Shown: positions 37,227 to 45,349 of the stretch, in pieces
How the letters are laid out: every line of letters begins with the position of its first letter
Numbering within the stretch: the first letter of the stretch is position 1
Assembly (NCBI RefSeq): GCF_001908235.1
Contig: NZ_LGHK01000009.1
Span: 1 to 59,626 of the forward strand
Source of the DNA: Bradyrhizobium sp. NAS96.2
GTDB lineage: Bacteria > Pseudomonadota > Alphaproteobacteria > Rhizobiales > Xanthobacteraceae
DNA length: 59,626 bases
Direction: 5' to 3'
Made by a program: the position numbers and the translations under genes
Notes under the pieces: model-generated
What the model saw: only the letters and a program-made list of their open reading frames with translations
Told to the model about the DNA's origin: nothing
Databases searched by the model: none

Positions 37227-37267
37227 CGTTATAGCCCGATAGGAAAACGCAATTTCGGGTTATAGCG
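37227..37267. promoter_or_regulatory. Candidate LysR operator
   Basis: CGTTATAGCCCGA (37227-37239) and TCGGGTTATAGCG (37255-37267) form an inverted repeat matching at 11 of 13 positions, separated by 15 bases. It sits 14 bases upstream of the LysR start and about 75 bases upstream of the binding-protein gene. The place and form are typical of LysR autoregulatory sites. Confidence 0.55.
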
Positions 37268-37342
37268 TTGTTGCTTCAGAATGGCGAGATGGAAAGCCGG
37301 GCCGGATCATCGCATTGCTGTCCCAAGCACATGGAGAACGCC

Positions 37343-38308
37343 ATGCAGCTTTACTCGCGTCGCGCCATACTGGCCGGGTTTTCGGCTCTGGCTCTTCCGC
37401 TACCCGTTATTGCGGCCGACCGGCCGCTGAAGATCGTGTTTCCATTCGCGCCTGGTGGCTCGGGAGATACGATCGCCCGGCTGTTTGCCGAGCAACTTCG
37501 CGCCAGGCTCGGCAAGGTGGCGATTGTGGAGAACCTTGCTGGCGCTGGCGGGCGCATCGGCGCTCAGGCGGTCAAGAATGCCGCACCAGGAGAGGAGGCA
37601 GTGCTGTTTGCTTCCGCTTCGCAATTCACGCTTCAGCCGCATCTCTTCAGGAGCCTGGGATATGATGCAAAGCGCGACTTTGTGCCACTTTCGCAGGTAA
37701 TGACCGTCGATCTGGCTCTGGCGGTCAGCCGGAAGCTGCCCATCCATTCGGTGCCCGAACTCATCGACTGGCTGAAGGCCAATCCCGAACAGGCCGTGTA
37801 CGGCTCGCCGGGAGCAGGCACAGCACCTCATTTTATCTGCGGCGAGTTTGGCCGGATCACAGGCCTAAATCTGCGCCACACGCCCTATAGGGGTACTCCT
37901 GCTGCCCTCCCGGATGTGCTGGCCGGCCGGGTCCCGATGTATATGGCGTTTCTTTCCGAACTACTGGAGCATCATGGGGGCGGTGACATACGCATCATCG
38001 CCACCGCAGCCGCTGCGCGATCTTCCTTCCTGCCTCAGACCACAACTCTGAAGGAGAGCGGGATCGATATCGATGCGGCCGGGTGGTTCGCATTCTATGC
38101 GCCTGCCCATTCCTTGCGTCAGTTCGTTGAGCGCCTGGGAACGGAGATCGTTGCAATCGGGAACGATCCTGAAATGCGCGCAAAGATTCATGCCATGGGG
38201 TGCGAGCCGACAGGAACGACATCGGACGAGCTTAAACACATCCAGCGCGCCGAGTTCGAACGCTGGGGACCGATCGTGAGGGCATCAGGATTCCCGATCG
38301 AAGACTAG
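37343..38308 (+). CDS. Bug/TctC-type periplasmic solute-binding protein
   Basis: A 321-residue extracytoplasmic binding protein of tripartite tricarboxylate transporters. The N-terminal MQLYSRRAILAGFSALALPL is a twin-arginine-like signal ending near VIAADRP. The Bug signature follows: IVFPFAPGGSGDTIARLFAE, VENLAGAGGRIGAQAV, and YGSPGAGTAPHFICGEF. Bug proteins bind carboxylates, nicotinate, terephthalate or similar. No TctA/TctB membrane genes lie nearby, so it may act with a distant transporter or as a sensor. ATG 37343 follows GGAGAACGCC; an ATG four codons upstream is possible. Confidence 0.88.
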   Translation: MQLYSRRAILAGFSALALPLPVIAADRPLKIVFPFAPGGSGDTIARLFAEQLRARLGKVAIVENLAGAGGRIGAQAVKNAAPGEEAVLFASASQFTLQPHLFRSLGYDAKRDFVPLSQVMTVDLALAVSRKLPIHSVPELIDWLKANPEQAVYGSPGAGTAPHFICGEFGRITGLNLRHTPYRGTPAALPDVLAGRVPMYMAFLSELLEHHGGGDIRIIATAAAARSSFLPQTTTLKESGIDIDAAGWFAFYAPAHSLRQFVERLGTEIVAIGNDPEMRAKIHAMGCEPTGTTSDELKHIQRAEFERWGPIVRASGFPIED

Positions 38309-38316
38309 GGCGGCAC

Positions 38317-39351
38317 ATGACCACCAATCCCCGCGAACAGTTGTTGGACCTTGTTCAATCGCACCGTGTGACGGCTGTGATCTATGTCGCTGCCAGGCTG
38401 GGCCTTGCCGAATTGCTGCGCGACGGACCGCGAACGGTCGAAGAACTCGCGAGTCGAACCCACGCGGACCGGGACGCACTGGCCCGCTTGCTCGTCGCTC
38501 TCTCGACCATCGGCATCTGCTCTCGCGTCAGCGAAGGCCGCTATTTGCTGACCGAACTGGGGGCCGGGCTCGACGGTGCTGCGCGACGATCATTCAAGAA
38601 CTGGGTCATTTTTGAAGGCTCCATGCTGACCAGGAGGTGGGATGGTCTTCTGGATTCGATCATGTCGGGCAAGACGGCTTCCCAACTTCAGCACGTCGAC
38701 GACAATTTCGACCTGATGGCGCGCTCGCCAGAGCATGTGCGGATATTCAATGAAGCCATGACAGACCTGACACGGCTGGTCACGCACGATCTACTGCAGG
38801 CCTACGACCTTGGCACGATCTCCCACTTGATGGATGTCGGAGGCGGCTCCGGGGAACTCATGAGCGCGGTGGCGAGGGCATATCCAACCATCAGAGGAAC
38901 GGTGTTCGATCTGCCGAGGTGCGCCGACGCCGCCAACCAGCACTTCGGGCACCTCGGAATCTCCGGCCGCGTCGACTTTGTTGCAGGCGATTTCTTTCAC
39001 GCGGTGCCTGCAGTGGCCGATGCGATCATCTTGAAAAGCATTATTCACGACTGGGATGACGAGCGCAGCCGCATCATTTTGGGAAACTGCCGCAAAGCGC
39101 TTCCCCAAAAAGGCAGACTGCTATTGGTCGAACGTGCGATGCCGGAATTGCCCGGTACCGATGACGCGGGCAGGTCGTGCGCGATGAGCGATTTAAACAT
39201 GCTGCGCGGTCCAGGTGGACGGGAACGGACGGAAAGGGAATATTATCGGCTCCTGACCGAGAGTGGCTTCCGCGCAATCGCGGTTTATCCTGCGGGCCGC
39301 TTCAATCTCATAGAAGCTGTATTTGCTGAGGCAGTGGGTAATATCAGATGA
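38317..39351 (+). CDS. SAM-dependent O-methyltransferase
   Basis: A 344-residue class I methyltransferase of the plant-COMT/hydroxyneurosporene type. The N-terminal dimerisation winged helix (AARLGLAELLRDGPRTVEEL) precedes the Rossmann core: LMDVGGGSGELMSAVARAYP (about 171-190), TVFDLPRCADAA, FVAGDFFHAVPAVADAIILK, SIIHDWDDERSRIIL with the catalytic-type histidine, and LLLVERAMPE. Such enzymes methylate phenolic hydroxyls. It starts eight bases after the binding-protein stop, so both belong to the LysR-controlled operon. The substrate is unknown. Confidence 0.88.
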   Translation: MTTNPREQLLDLVQSHRVTAVIYVAARLGLAELLRDGPRTVEELASRTHADRDALARLLVALSTIGICSRVSEGRYLLTELGAGLDGAARRSFKNWVIFEGSMLTRRWDGLLDSIMSGKTASQLQHVDDNFDLMARSPEHVRIFNEAMTDLTRLVTHDLLQAYDLGTISHLMDVGGGSGELMSAVARAYPTIRGTVFDLPRCADAANQHFGHLGISGRVDFVAGDFFHAVPAVADAIILKSIIHDWDDERSRIILGNCRKALPQKGRLLLVERAMPELPGTDDAGRSCAMSDLNMLRGPGGRERTEREYYRLLTESGFRAIAVYPAGRFNLIEAVFAEAVGNIR

Positions 39352-39540
39352 ACCGTGGGAGCGTCCATTCTTGGCACCAAGGGCGAAGTCCCGGCGGAGA
39401 GCCAAATTGTCAATGGATCGGAGTAGACCGGAATCGGACGGCCGATCATCCCAACAGTGCTTTGACCCAAAGCCAACCTTGTGCAGTGTACATCCCCATT
39501 GATATGCTCGATCCATTCAGTCAGCGGGGAGTCCCGAACG

Positions 39541-40512
39541 ATGTCCGATATCTCGCGTCGTGACGTGACACTTGGCGCAGCCGGTGCTTTTGCCGCGTTT
39601 GGACTCGACAAGCCGATCACGTTTGTCGGCGCGGCTCACGCTCAACAGTCCGTCACTCAACCTTTCCGCAAATACAAAGTCGGCGACATTGAAATCTTCT
39701 CTCTGATTGATGGCATGCGGGACGCGCCGCTGCGCGACGGTATGGTCCGGAATGTCAGCGCCGAACAGGTAAAGACTGTGTTGCGTGGTGCCGGTTTTCC
39801 CGAAAATCAGGCGCCCGTGCGGTTTATCGTCATGGCGCTCAAGCTGCGCGATCAAGTGGTCCTGATCGACTCGGGTACGGGCGGTCATCCGATTTATGGC
39901 GAGGGGAACGGCCGGCTATTCGAGAGCATGGTCGCGGCGGGTCTCGACCCAAAGGCCGTCAAGACGATCCTCATTTCCCATCTTCATGGCGACCACATTT
40001 ATGGACTTATGAACAATGAGAGCAATGCACAGGTCTTTCCGGACGCCGACATCGTGGTGCCCGCTGCGGAATTGAAATGGTGGACGCGCCCGGGGGTCGA
40101 GTCGCTCGATCTTGGACCGACGCGCAAGGGTCTCGCGCGGCGCATTCAGGCTACTGTGGCTACTTGGAAAAACGTCAGGACCTTTGAGGGAGAACCTGAA
40201 CTCCTGCCTGGCGTGCACGCAATTGAGGTGCCCGGCCATAGCCCGGGAATGGTCGCGCATCTGGTCGCTTCCGGCGGCGAGCAGTTCCTGATCAGCGCCG
40301 ACGTGGTCAATCTTGCGCCCCACATTGCAACAAACCCCGAGTGGCAGCTCTCAATCGATCAGGATCCACAAATGGCAGTGGAAACGCGAAGGAAGATCTT
40401 CGATCGCGCGGTCGCCGACAAGCTCACCATTTCGGGTACTCACTGGCTGATGCCGAACGTCGGCACGCTTGCTAAGGATGGCAACGGCTACGTATTCGCA
40501 GCCAAGGGGTGA
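39541..40512 (+). CDS. Tat-exported MBL-fold hydrolase, methyl parathion hydrolase-like
   Basis: A 323-residue metallo-beta-lactamase-fold enzyme with a twin-arginine signal, MSDISRRDVTLGAAGAFAAF, cleaved probably near AHAQQS. Metal ligands: HLHGDH (His147, His149, Asp151, His152), the His of VPGHSPGMV, the Asp of LISADVVNL and the His of SGTHWLMPNVG. The order and spacing of blocks (IDSGTGG, VFPDADIVVPAAELKWW, GNGYVFAAKG) resemble methyl parathion hydrolase and related periplasmic esterases/lactonases; this is from memory. ATG 39541 follows GGGGAGTCCCGAACG. It is separated from the methyltransferase by 189 bases without a gene. Confidence 0.85.
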   Translation: MSDISRRDVTLGAAGAFAAFGLDKPITFVGAAHAQQSVTQPFRKYKVGDIEIFSLIDGMRDAPLRDGMVRNVSAEQVKTVLRGAGFPENQAPVRFIVMALKLRDQVVLIDSGTGGHPIYGEGNGRLFESMVAAGLDPKAVKTILISHLHGDHIYGLMNNESNAQVFPDADIVVPAAELKWWTRPGVESLDLGPTRKGLARRIQATVATWKNVRTFEGEPELLPGVHAIEVPGHSPGMVAHLVASGGEQFLISADVVNLAPHIATNPEWQLSIDQDPQMAVETRRKIFDRAVADKLTISGTHWLMPNVGTLAKDGNGYVFAAKG

Positions 40513-40691
40513 TATCCCCCGTGGCGCTAAGCCATGGTTATGCGACGACGATTGCAGCCGGTAGCGGGCGAACCGCTCGGCATGTGAGTCTGCCTCTGGC
40601 CCATCGCGTCATTTGCTGCGGTTGCACAAGAGTGGTCGTTATCGGAGCGAAGCGGACATGGCCGAAGCTTATGAGTCCACATCCTGGTTCG

Positions 40692-42926
40692 TCAGTGCAG
40701 GTCAACCGGCGGGTATGGGGTTCCCGGCGGCACGCCGAGATAGAGATATTCCAGGCCATATTTGGCTGCGAATGCAGAGGCCGTATCGTCGAGCAGGATT
40801 TGTCCTGATCCGTTCAGGTGCAGTTCGGGCCGGGTGAAGCCGTTCAGCGTGAACGCCGGCAGCGTGTTCTCGTTGACGAACAGATTGTCGAACGTGTGCG
40901 ACACATGGCCAAGGTCGGCAAGGTTTCCGGCGAGGTCGGTCACAACAGCACCGTTGGCGTTGAAGCCGGTGATTGCCAGCGGTGACGTCGGTGGATTGCC
41001 GGCCGACACGACATGGTCGAACACCAGCTTGCTCGCATCGCCAAGCAGTGCGGTGGCCGCGGCGTCGAAGGTTGCGGTGCCGCCATCGTTCAGCGACAGG
41101 GCCGGCGATCCGCCCGCGAGGTGAACCGCCTCGTCGAAGTCGAGGGTGAACTGGATCAGCGATCCGGCCGTCTGGGTGCCGCTTGTGGGCAGAGCAGTGA
41201 TGTCGGTCAGATGCAGCGCGATCGTATCGATCTGGAGGACGCCGGCCGGGTTGCCGACGGCGCCGGCAAGGTCGGCGTCGTTACCGGCCTGGTCCTTGAT
41301 CGTGCCGCCACCGGTTCCGATGACGGCAAGGTCGGGGGTGTTGTCATGCGCACCGACAACATAGCGATAGACGAGCGTGTCCGTGCCGCTGCCGCCGGCA
41401 TAGACAGCGGCTCCGCCATCGTTGAGAAGCAAAATCGGGTTGCCCGCGACGGTCACGTTCTCATCGAACTTCAGCGCAAAATCGACTTCCTTGTTGGCAT
41501 TCAGATCGCCTGACCCGGCAGCGATCCCGGTGCCCGAGGTGGTGACCGCGGTGACAAGCGGAACCTTGAAGATGAAATCGTCAGCGGCGAGATTGGCCTT
41601 GGTGACGTGTTCGAGTGTCAGCGTGCTGCCGCCCCCGAAATCGATGACGGTGTCGGTGCCGGATTGGGTCGTAAGTGCGAGGATGTCAGCGAGGCCGTGG
41701 ACGCCGGCACCTGCAAAGGCACGGACGTCGATCTTGTCGGGAGTGCCTGCTCCGGCAACGAAGTCGGTGATGGTCTCGGCCCCGGCTCCGGGCTTGTAGA
41801 TGTAGGTGTTGTCACCCCCATCGCCATCAATCAGAAGCTTGATCTGGTTGGGCCCGAGAGCCGATCCGTCGATGATGTCGTTGCCGGCCCCTGCGTGAAT
41901 CTCGAGCGTGTCGTTCTCGGCTTCCTGACCGGTGATCGTGACGTCGGCATGCAGACCATCGACAACAATGCGTCCGCCGCTTTCCGTGACGGTGACGTGA
42001 TCAGCGCCGGCCGAGCCGGCGACGATCACCGTATCCGCGGCGCCGTCGCCACCGCCTGCGCTGGCCTGCAGGTCGATGGTCACGTGCCTGACGTCGGTGC
42101 CGCTGAGGTCGTTGACGGTGAGCCGGTCGGCGCCTCCCAGCGCCTTGACGTTGATGTTCTCGATGCTGTTGAGGTCCATCGTGACGTTGGCGACGTCACG
42201 CGTGAGCCGTACCCGGGATCCGTTGGCCGAGATGTCGATCTTTTCGGCGATATTGGCGCCGTTGAATTGCAGGGTATCGTTGCCGGCCCCGCCGTCGACC
42301 GTGTCGCTGCCGTCGCCGGGATTCCAGATGTAGGTATCGTCGCCGTCGCCGAGCAGGGCGGTATCGTTGCCGCGTCCGCCGGTGACGATGTCGCTGCCGG
42401 CGCCGCCGATCAGCAGATCGTTGCCGTCGCCGCCGGTGATGGTGTCGTTGCCGTCGCCGCCATCGAGCGTGAGCGAGATCAACGCGCTCAGCCCGTTGCC
42501 GGCGGTGATGATGTCGTTTCCGCCGCCGGCGTGGACAACCAGGTTTTCCGTCGCGCTGATGTCGACAGAGAATGGGTCGGGGCTGGTCCTGAGAACGCTG
42601 ACATGGCTGCCGTTGGCTGCGATGACGAAGGTCTCGCTCGTGTCCTCGCCCTCGATCACGGCGGTATCGCTGCCCGCTCCGCCGTTCAATGTGACCGGCG
42701 GCAGCGCGCCCTGGCTCGCATCGAGCGTGACGGTGTCGTTGCCATCCTGGCCGAGGATGTCGACGGCGGTCGTGTTGGCCGTCGTCGCAGGCTCGCCCAT
42801 GATCGGAACCGCTCCTCCGTTGACCGCGATGACCCCGGCCGCGTCGCGGCTGGTGGTGATGGTGTCGTCGGCGGCATCGCCGAGGACGGTGAGGACTCCA
42901 GCGGCGAGGTTGGCGGTGACGGCCAT
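40692..42926 (-). CDS. RTX-type calcium-binding, Ig-like secreted protein
   Basis: A 744-residue acidic protein. The first part (about 1-160) has NDTVTLDASQG-type strands; the centre (about 160-250) has nonapeptide Ca2+-binding repeats such as GGDGNDTITGGDGNDLLIGG and GGRGNDTALLGDGDD; two SwmB/Ig-like domains follow, with LKFDENVTVAGNPILLLNDG and LDFDEAVHLAGGSPALSLND as matching blocks. RTX proteins leave the cell by type I secretion using an uncleaved C-terminal signal, consistent with no N-terminal signal peptide here. No type I secretion genes adjoin it. The start is ATG 42926 after GGAGTGCAACTC. Role unknown; adhesion or extracellular matrix is likely. Confidence 0.85.
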   Translation of the reverse strand: MAVTANLAAGVLTVLGDAADDTITTSRDAAGVIAVNGGAVPIMGEPATTANTTAVDILGQDGNDTVTLDASQGALPPVTLNGGAGSDTAVIEGEDTSETFVIAANGSHVSVLRTSPDPFSVDISATENLVVHAGGGNDIITAGNGLSALISLTLDGGDGNDTITGGDGNDLLIGGAGSDIVTGGRGNDTALLGDGDDTYIWNPGDGSDTVDGGAGNDTLQFNGANIAEKIDISANGSRVRLTRDVANVTMDLNSIENINVKALGGADRLTVNDLSGTDVRHVTIDLQASAGGGDGAADTVIVAGSAGADHVTVTESGGRIVVDGLHADVTITGQEAENDTLEIHAGAGNDIIDGSALGPNQIKLLIDGDGGDNTYIYKPGAGAETITDFVAGAGTPDKIDVRAFAGAGVHGLADILALTTQSGTDTVIDFGGGSTLTLEHVTKANLAADDFIFKVPLVTAVTTSGTGIAAGSGDLNANKEVDFALKFDENVTVAGNPILLLNDGGAAVYAGGSGTDTLVYRYVVGAHDNTPDLAVIGTGGGTIKDQAGNDADLAGAVGNPAGVLQIDTIALHLTDITALPTSGTQTAGSLIQFTLDFDEAVHLAGGSPALSLNDGGTATFDAAATALLGDASKLVFDHVVSAGNPPTSPLAITGFNANGAVVTDLAGNLADLGHVSHTFDNLFVNENTLPAFTLNGFTRPELHLNGSGQILLDDTASAFAAKYGLEYLYLGVPPGTPYPPVDLH

Positions 42927-43239
42927 GAGTTGCACTCCAGTCAATATTGGCGTGTCCCAGGCCGGACTCGCCGAACTGATGTGATCGGTTGCCTCCTGAA
43001 AAATTCCTGGATGCGGGCGGCCGCGCGCGAACGTGAAGGAAGGGCATTCAAAATTGACTGCCGATGGATCGGTGGAGCCGGGGTTGGTCGGACGGCAGAC
43101 ATCGCCGCGACACATGGCCGCGTGGTCACTGTGATGCGATCACATGATCAGGGTGACGCGGATCCGATGTGACGGACAGGAATGGCGATCACGCTGCCAC
43201 CGCGCTCGATCGCGCGGAGCGGGTGATCGTCCGAACCCT
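42927..43239. other. Gene-free stretch between the RTX gene and the HAD gene
   Basis: About 310 bases. It must carry the RTX promoter (minus strand) and the end of the pentose-phosphate operon transcript. I see no clear terminator, repeat or sigma-factor consensus; short open frames are antisense or chance. Confidence 0.5.
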
Positions 43240-44043
43240 TCAGCGAAGCTGCAGCACCGTGTCCATCGCGCGCGCGAAGCCGTCGTGCTCGTTGGTTTCG
43301 GTGACATGGGTGGCGCGCGCCTTCACGTCGTCGCTGGCATTGCCCATCGCGAAGGCGACGCCGCTTCTTGCGAACATCGGCAGATCGTTCTGCATGTCGC
43401 CGATCGTGGCGACATTCTCCAGCGATACGCCGAGACGCTTGGCGATGCCCTCGACGAAGGTGCCCTTGTCGTGGCCGGGCGGGGTGACGTCGAGATAGTA
43501 GGTCTGCGAGCGGACTGCGGTCGCATCATTGCCGACCATCTGCTGCATGTCAGCCTCGCAGCGCTGCAGCAGGGCCGCATCCGAGCTCGCGCCGACGATC
43601 TTGCAGGCCTGGTCGAGATACGGCGTGAAATCGCCGACGATGGTCGGATCGTGCTTGATCGCGCGCTTTTCGTGCGCGTTGTACTCGCCGTCAGGATTGC
43701 GGGTCAGCCAGCGGTCGTTGGTGAACAGCCAGATGTCGATGCCGCGCTCGCGAAGCAGGTCGATGCTGCGCTTTGCGATCGCCGCGGGGATCAAATGCTG
43801 TTCGAGCGGCTTCAATTGCGGGTCGACGATCGAAGAGCCGTTGAAGGCGCCGATCGGTAGCGTGATTTCGAGCGGCGCGACCAGGAAACCCATCCCGATC
43901 GTCGGCCGGCTGGAGACGATGGTGAAGCCGATGCCCGCTTCATGCAGCTTGCGCACCGCAGCCCTGGCGACGTCGGTCAGGGTCTTGTCCTTGGTGAGCA
44001 ACGTGCCGTCGACGTCGGACACGACAAGCGCGATACTGTTCAT
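43240..44043 (-). CDS. Cof-type HAD-superfamily phosphatase
   Basis: A 267-residue HAD IIB hydrolase. Motif I is VVSDVDGTLLTKDKTL, with the nucleophilic Asp near residue 9; motif II lies in FTIVSSRPTIGM; the cap domain spans about 85-190; and motifs III/IV are KGTFVEGIAKRLGV and ATIGDMQNDLPMFARSG. These enzymes dephosphorylate sugar phosphates or pyridoxal phosphate. It is the last gene of the operon and overlaps gntK by four bases, which suggests a housekeeping role on hexose or gluconate phosphates. Confidence 0.9.
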   Translation of the reverse strand: MNSIALVVSDVDGTLLTKDKTLTDVARAAVRKLHEAGIGFTIVSSRPTIGMGFLVAPLEITLPIGAFNGSSIVDPQLKPLEQHLIPAAIAKRSIDLLRERGIDIWLFTNDRWLTRNPDGEYNAHEKRAIKHDPTIVGDFTPYLDQACKIVGASSDAALLQRCEADMQQMVGNDATAVRSQTYYLDVTPPGHDKGTFVEGIAKRLGVSLENVATIGDMQNDLPMFARSGVAFAMGNASDDVKARATHVTETNEHDGFARAMDTVLQLR

Positions 44044-44573
44044 GGGCGGTCCAGCTTCAATTGAGTGACGATGTCTTCGATGATGGTGTCGACGGAACGG
44101 TCGATCGCAACCGTGATCGGGCGTTCGTCCGGCGTCGGCGGCTCCAGCGTCTTGAACTGGCTGGTGAGCAGCCCCGGCGGCATGAAATGGTCTTTGCGCG
44201 CGGCAAGCCGTGTCGCGATCAGCTCCTGGGTGCCGTCGAGGAAGACGATGCGGATATCGTCGCGGCCATGCACCAGGATGTCGCGATAGCTGCGCTTCAG
44301 CGCGGAGCAGGCGATGACGGCGCGTTCGCGGATGCCGCAGGTGCGGTCGATCTCGGCGGCGATCGCGCGCAGCCAGGGCCAGCGATCCTCGTCGGTGAGC
44401 GGCTGGCCGGAATGCATCTTGGCGACATTGCTCGGCGGATGAAAGCTGTCGCCATCCTCGAAGCGCCAGCCGATCCTGATCGCGAGGCGGTCAGCGATGG
44501 TGCTCTTGCCCGAGCCGGAGACGCCCATCACGACAAGCGCGCAGGGATTTTGCCCGTCACCCAAGGAAGTCAC
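44040..44573 (-). CDS. gntK: Gluconokinase
   Basis: A 177-residue P-loop kinase phosphorylating gluconate to 6-phosphogluconate. It has Walker A VVMGVSGSGKSTIADRL (about 15-31), FEDGDSFHPPSNVAKMHSGQ with PLTDEDRWPWL, CSALKRSYRD and a C-terminal TRLAARKDHFMPPGLLTSQF, all typical of GntK. The start GTG 44573 has a weak ribosome site. It lies 22 bases after the pgl stop. It feeds external or internal gluconate into the pentose-phosphate/Entner-Doudoroff branch of the same operon. Confidence 0.93.
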   Translation of the reverse strand: MTSLGDGQNPCALVVMGVSGSGKSTIADRLAIRIGWRFEDGDSFHPPSNVAKMHSGQPLTDEDRWPWLRAIAAEIDRTCGIRERAVIACSALKRSYRDILVHGRDDIRIVFLDGTQELIATRLAARKDHFMPPGLLTSQFKTLEPPTPDERPITVAIDRSVDTIIEDIVTQLKLDRP

Positions 44574-44595
44574 CCAACAAAATCATCCAAGAATA

Positions 44596-45348
44596 TCATC
44601 CACCAAAATCCTCCGGCAGCGCGGCCTGATCGATCAGCCAGACGGTTTCGCCCAGCGATCGCGCGCGGTTTGCCGGCAGGTTCTCGCCTGCGAACAGGCG
44701 CGTCAAGATCGCACGCTTGTTTTGACCTGACACCTCGAACAGCATCTCGCGGCAGGAGGCGAGGGCAGGCAGCGTCAAGGAGACGCGCGGCACGAATGGC
44801 TCGACATTGGCCTTGGGCACCCCGACCACCCAGCGCTGGGTTTCCTCGACCGCGGGATAGCCGGGAAACAGCGAGGCGGTGTGGCCGTCGGGGCCGATGC
44901 CCATCAGCACCAGGTCGAACAGCGGCCGCTTCGGATCGAGCTGCTCGGCGCCGTAGAACGCCATCAGCTCGTTCTCATACAGCGCCGCGCTGACGTCGGG
45001 ATCCCTGAGATCGGCGGTGTCGGTTGCGATCGGGTGGACATTGGCGGCCGGCGCGCAGCGGTCGAGGAAGGCCTGGCGCGCCATGCCCATATTGTGCAGC
45101 TTGTCCTTGCGCGGCACCAGGCGTTCATCGCCGATGAACCAGTCGATGCGGTCCCACGGAATCCTCGCCCGATAGTCCGGCGTCGCCAGCAGCTGGTAGA
45201 GCGCCTTCGGGCTGGAGCCGCCGGTGAGGCAGATCGCGATCCGGCCGGGGTTCTCGTCGATCCCCGCGATCACCCGCTCGGCGGCCGTCTTCGCCAGCGC
45301 CGCCGGATCGGCGACTGTGATGACCTTGCGCTGGTTGCTCGTGGTCAT
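44596..45348 (-). CDS. pgl: 6-phosphogluconolactonase
   Basis: A 250-residue DevB-type lactonase hydrolysing 6-phosphogluconolactone to 6-phosphogluconate. Conserved segments: ICLTGGSSPKALYQLLA, IDWFIGDERLVPRKDKLHNM, FDLVLMGIGPDGHTASLFPG and ILTRLFAGENLPANR. Its ATG lies one base before the zwf stop, a very tight junction pointing to coupling with glucose-6-phosphate dehydrogenase, which makes its substrate. Confidence 0.95.
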   Translation of the reverse strand: MTTSNQRKVITVADPAALAKTAAERVIAGIDENPGRIAICLTGGSSPKALYQLLATPDYRARIPWDRIDWFIGDERLVPRKDKLHNMGMARQAFLDRCAPAANVHPIATDTADLRDPDVSAALYENELMAFYGAEQLDPKRPLFDLVLMGIGPDGHTASLFPGYPAVEETQRWVVGVPKANVEPFVPRVSLTLPALASCREMLFEVSGQNKRAILTRLFAGENLPANRARSLGETVWLIDQAALPEDFGG

Positions 45349-45349
45349 C

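Noticed and set aside
41607..43172. 521-aa plus-strand frame over the RTX gene
   Set aside because: It mirrors the RTX repeats; the minus strand shows clear Ca2+-binding nonapeptides and a good ribosome site.
44574..44595. Short TCATCCA-like repeats between pgl and gntK
   Set aside because: Too short and degenerate to distinguish from chance.
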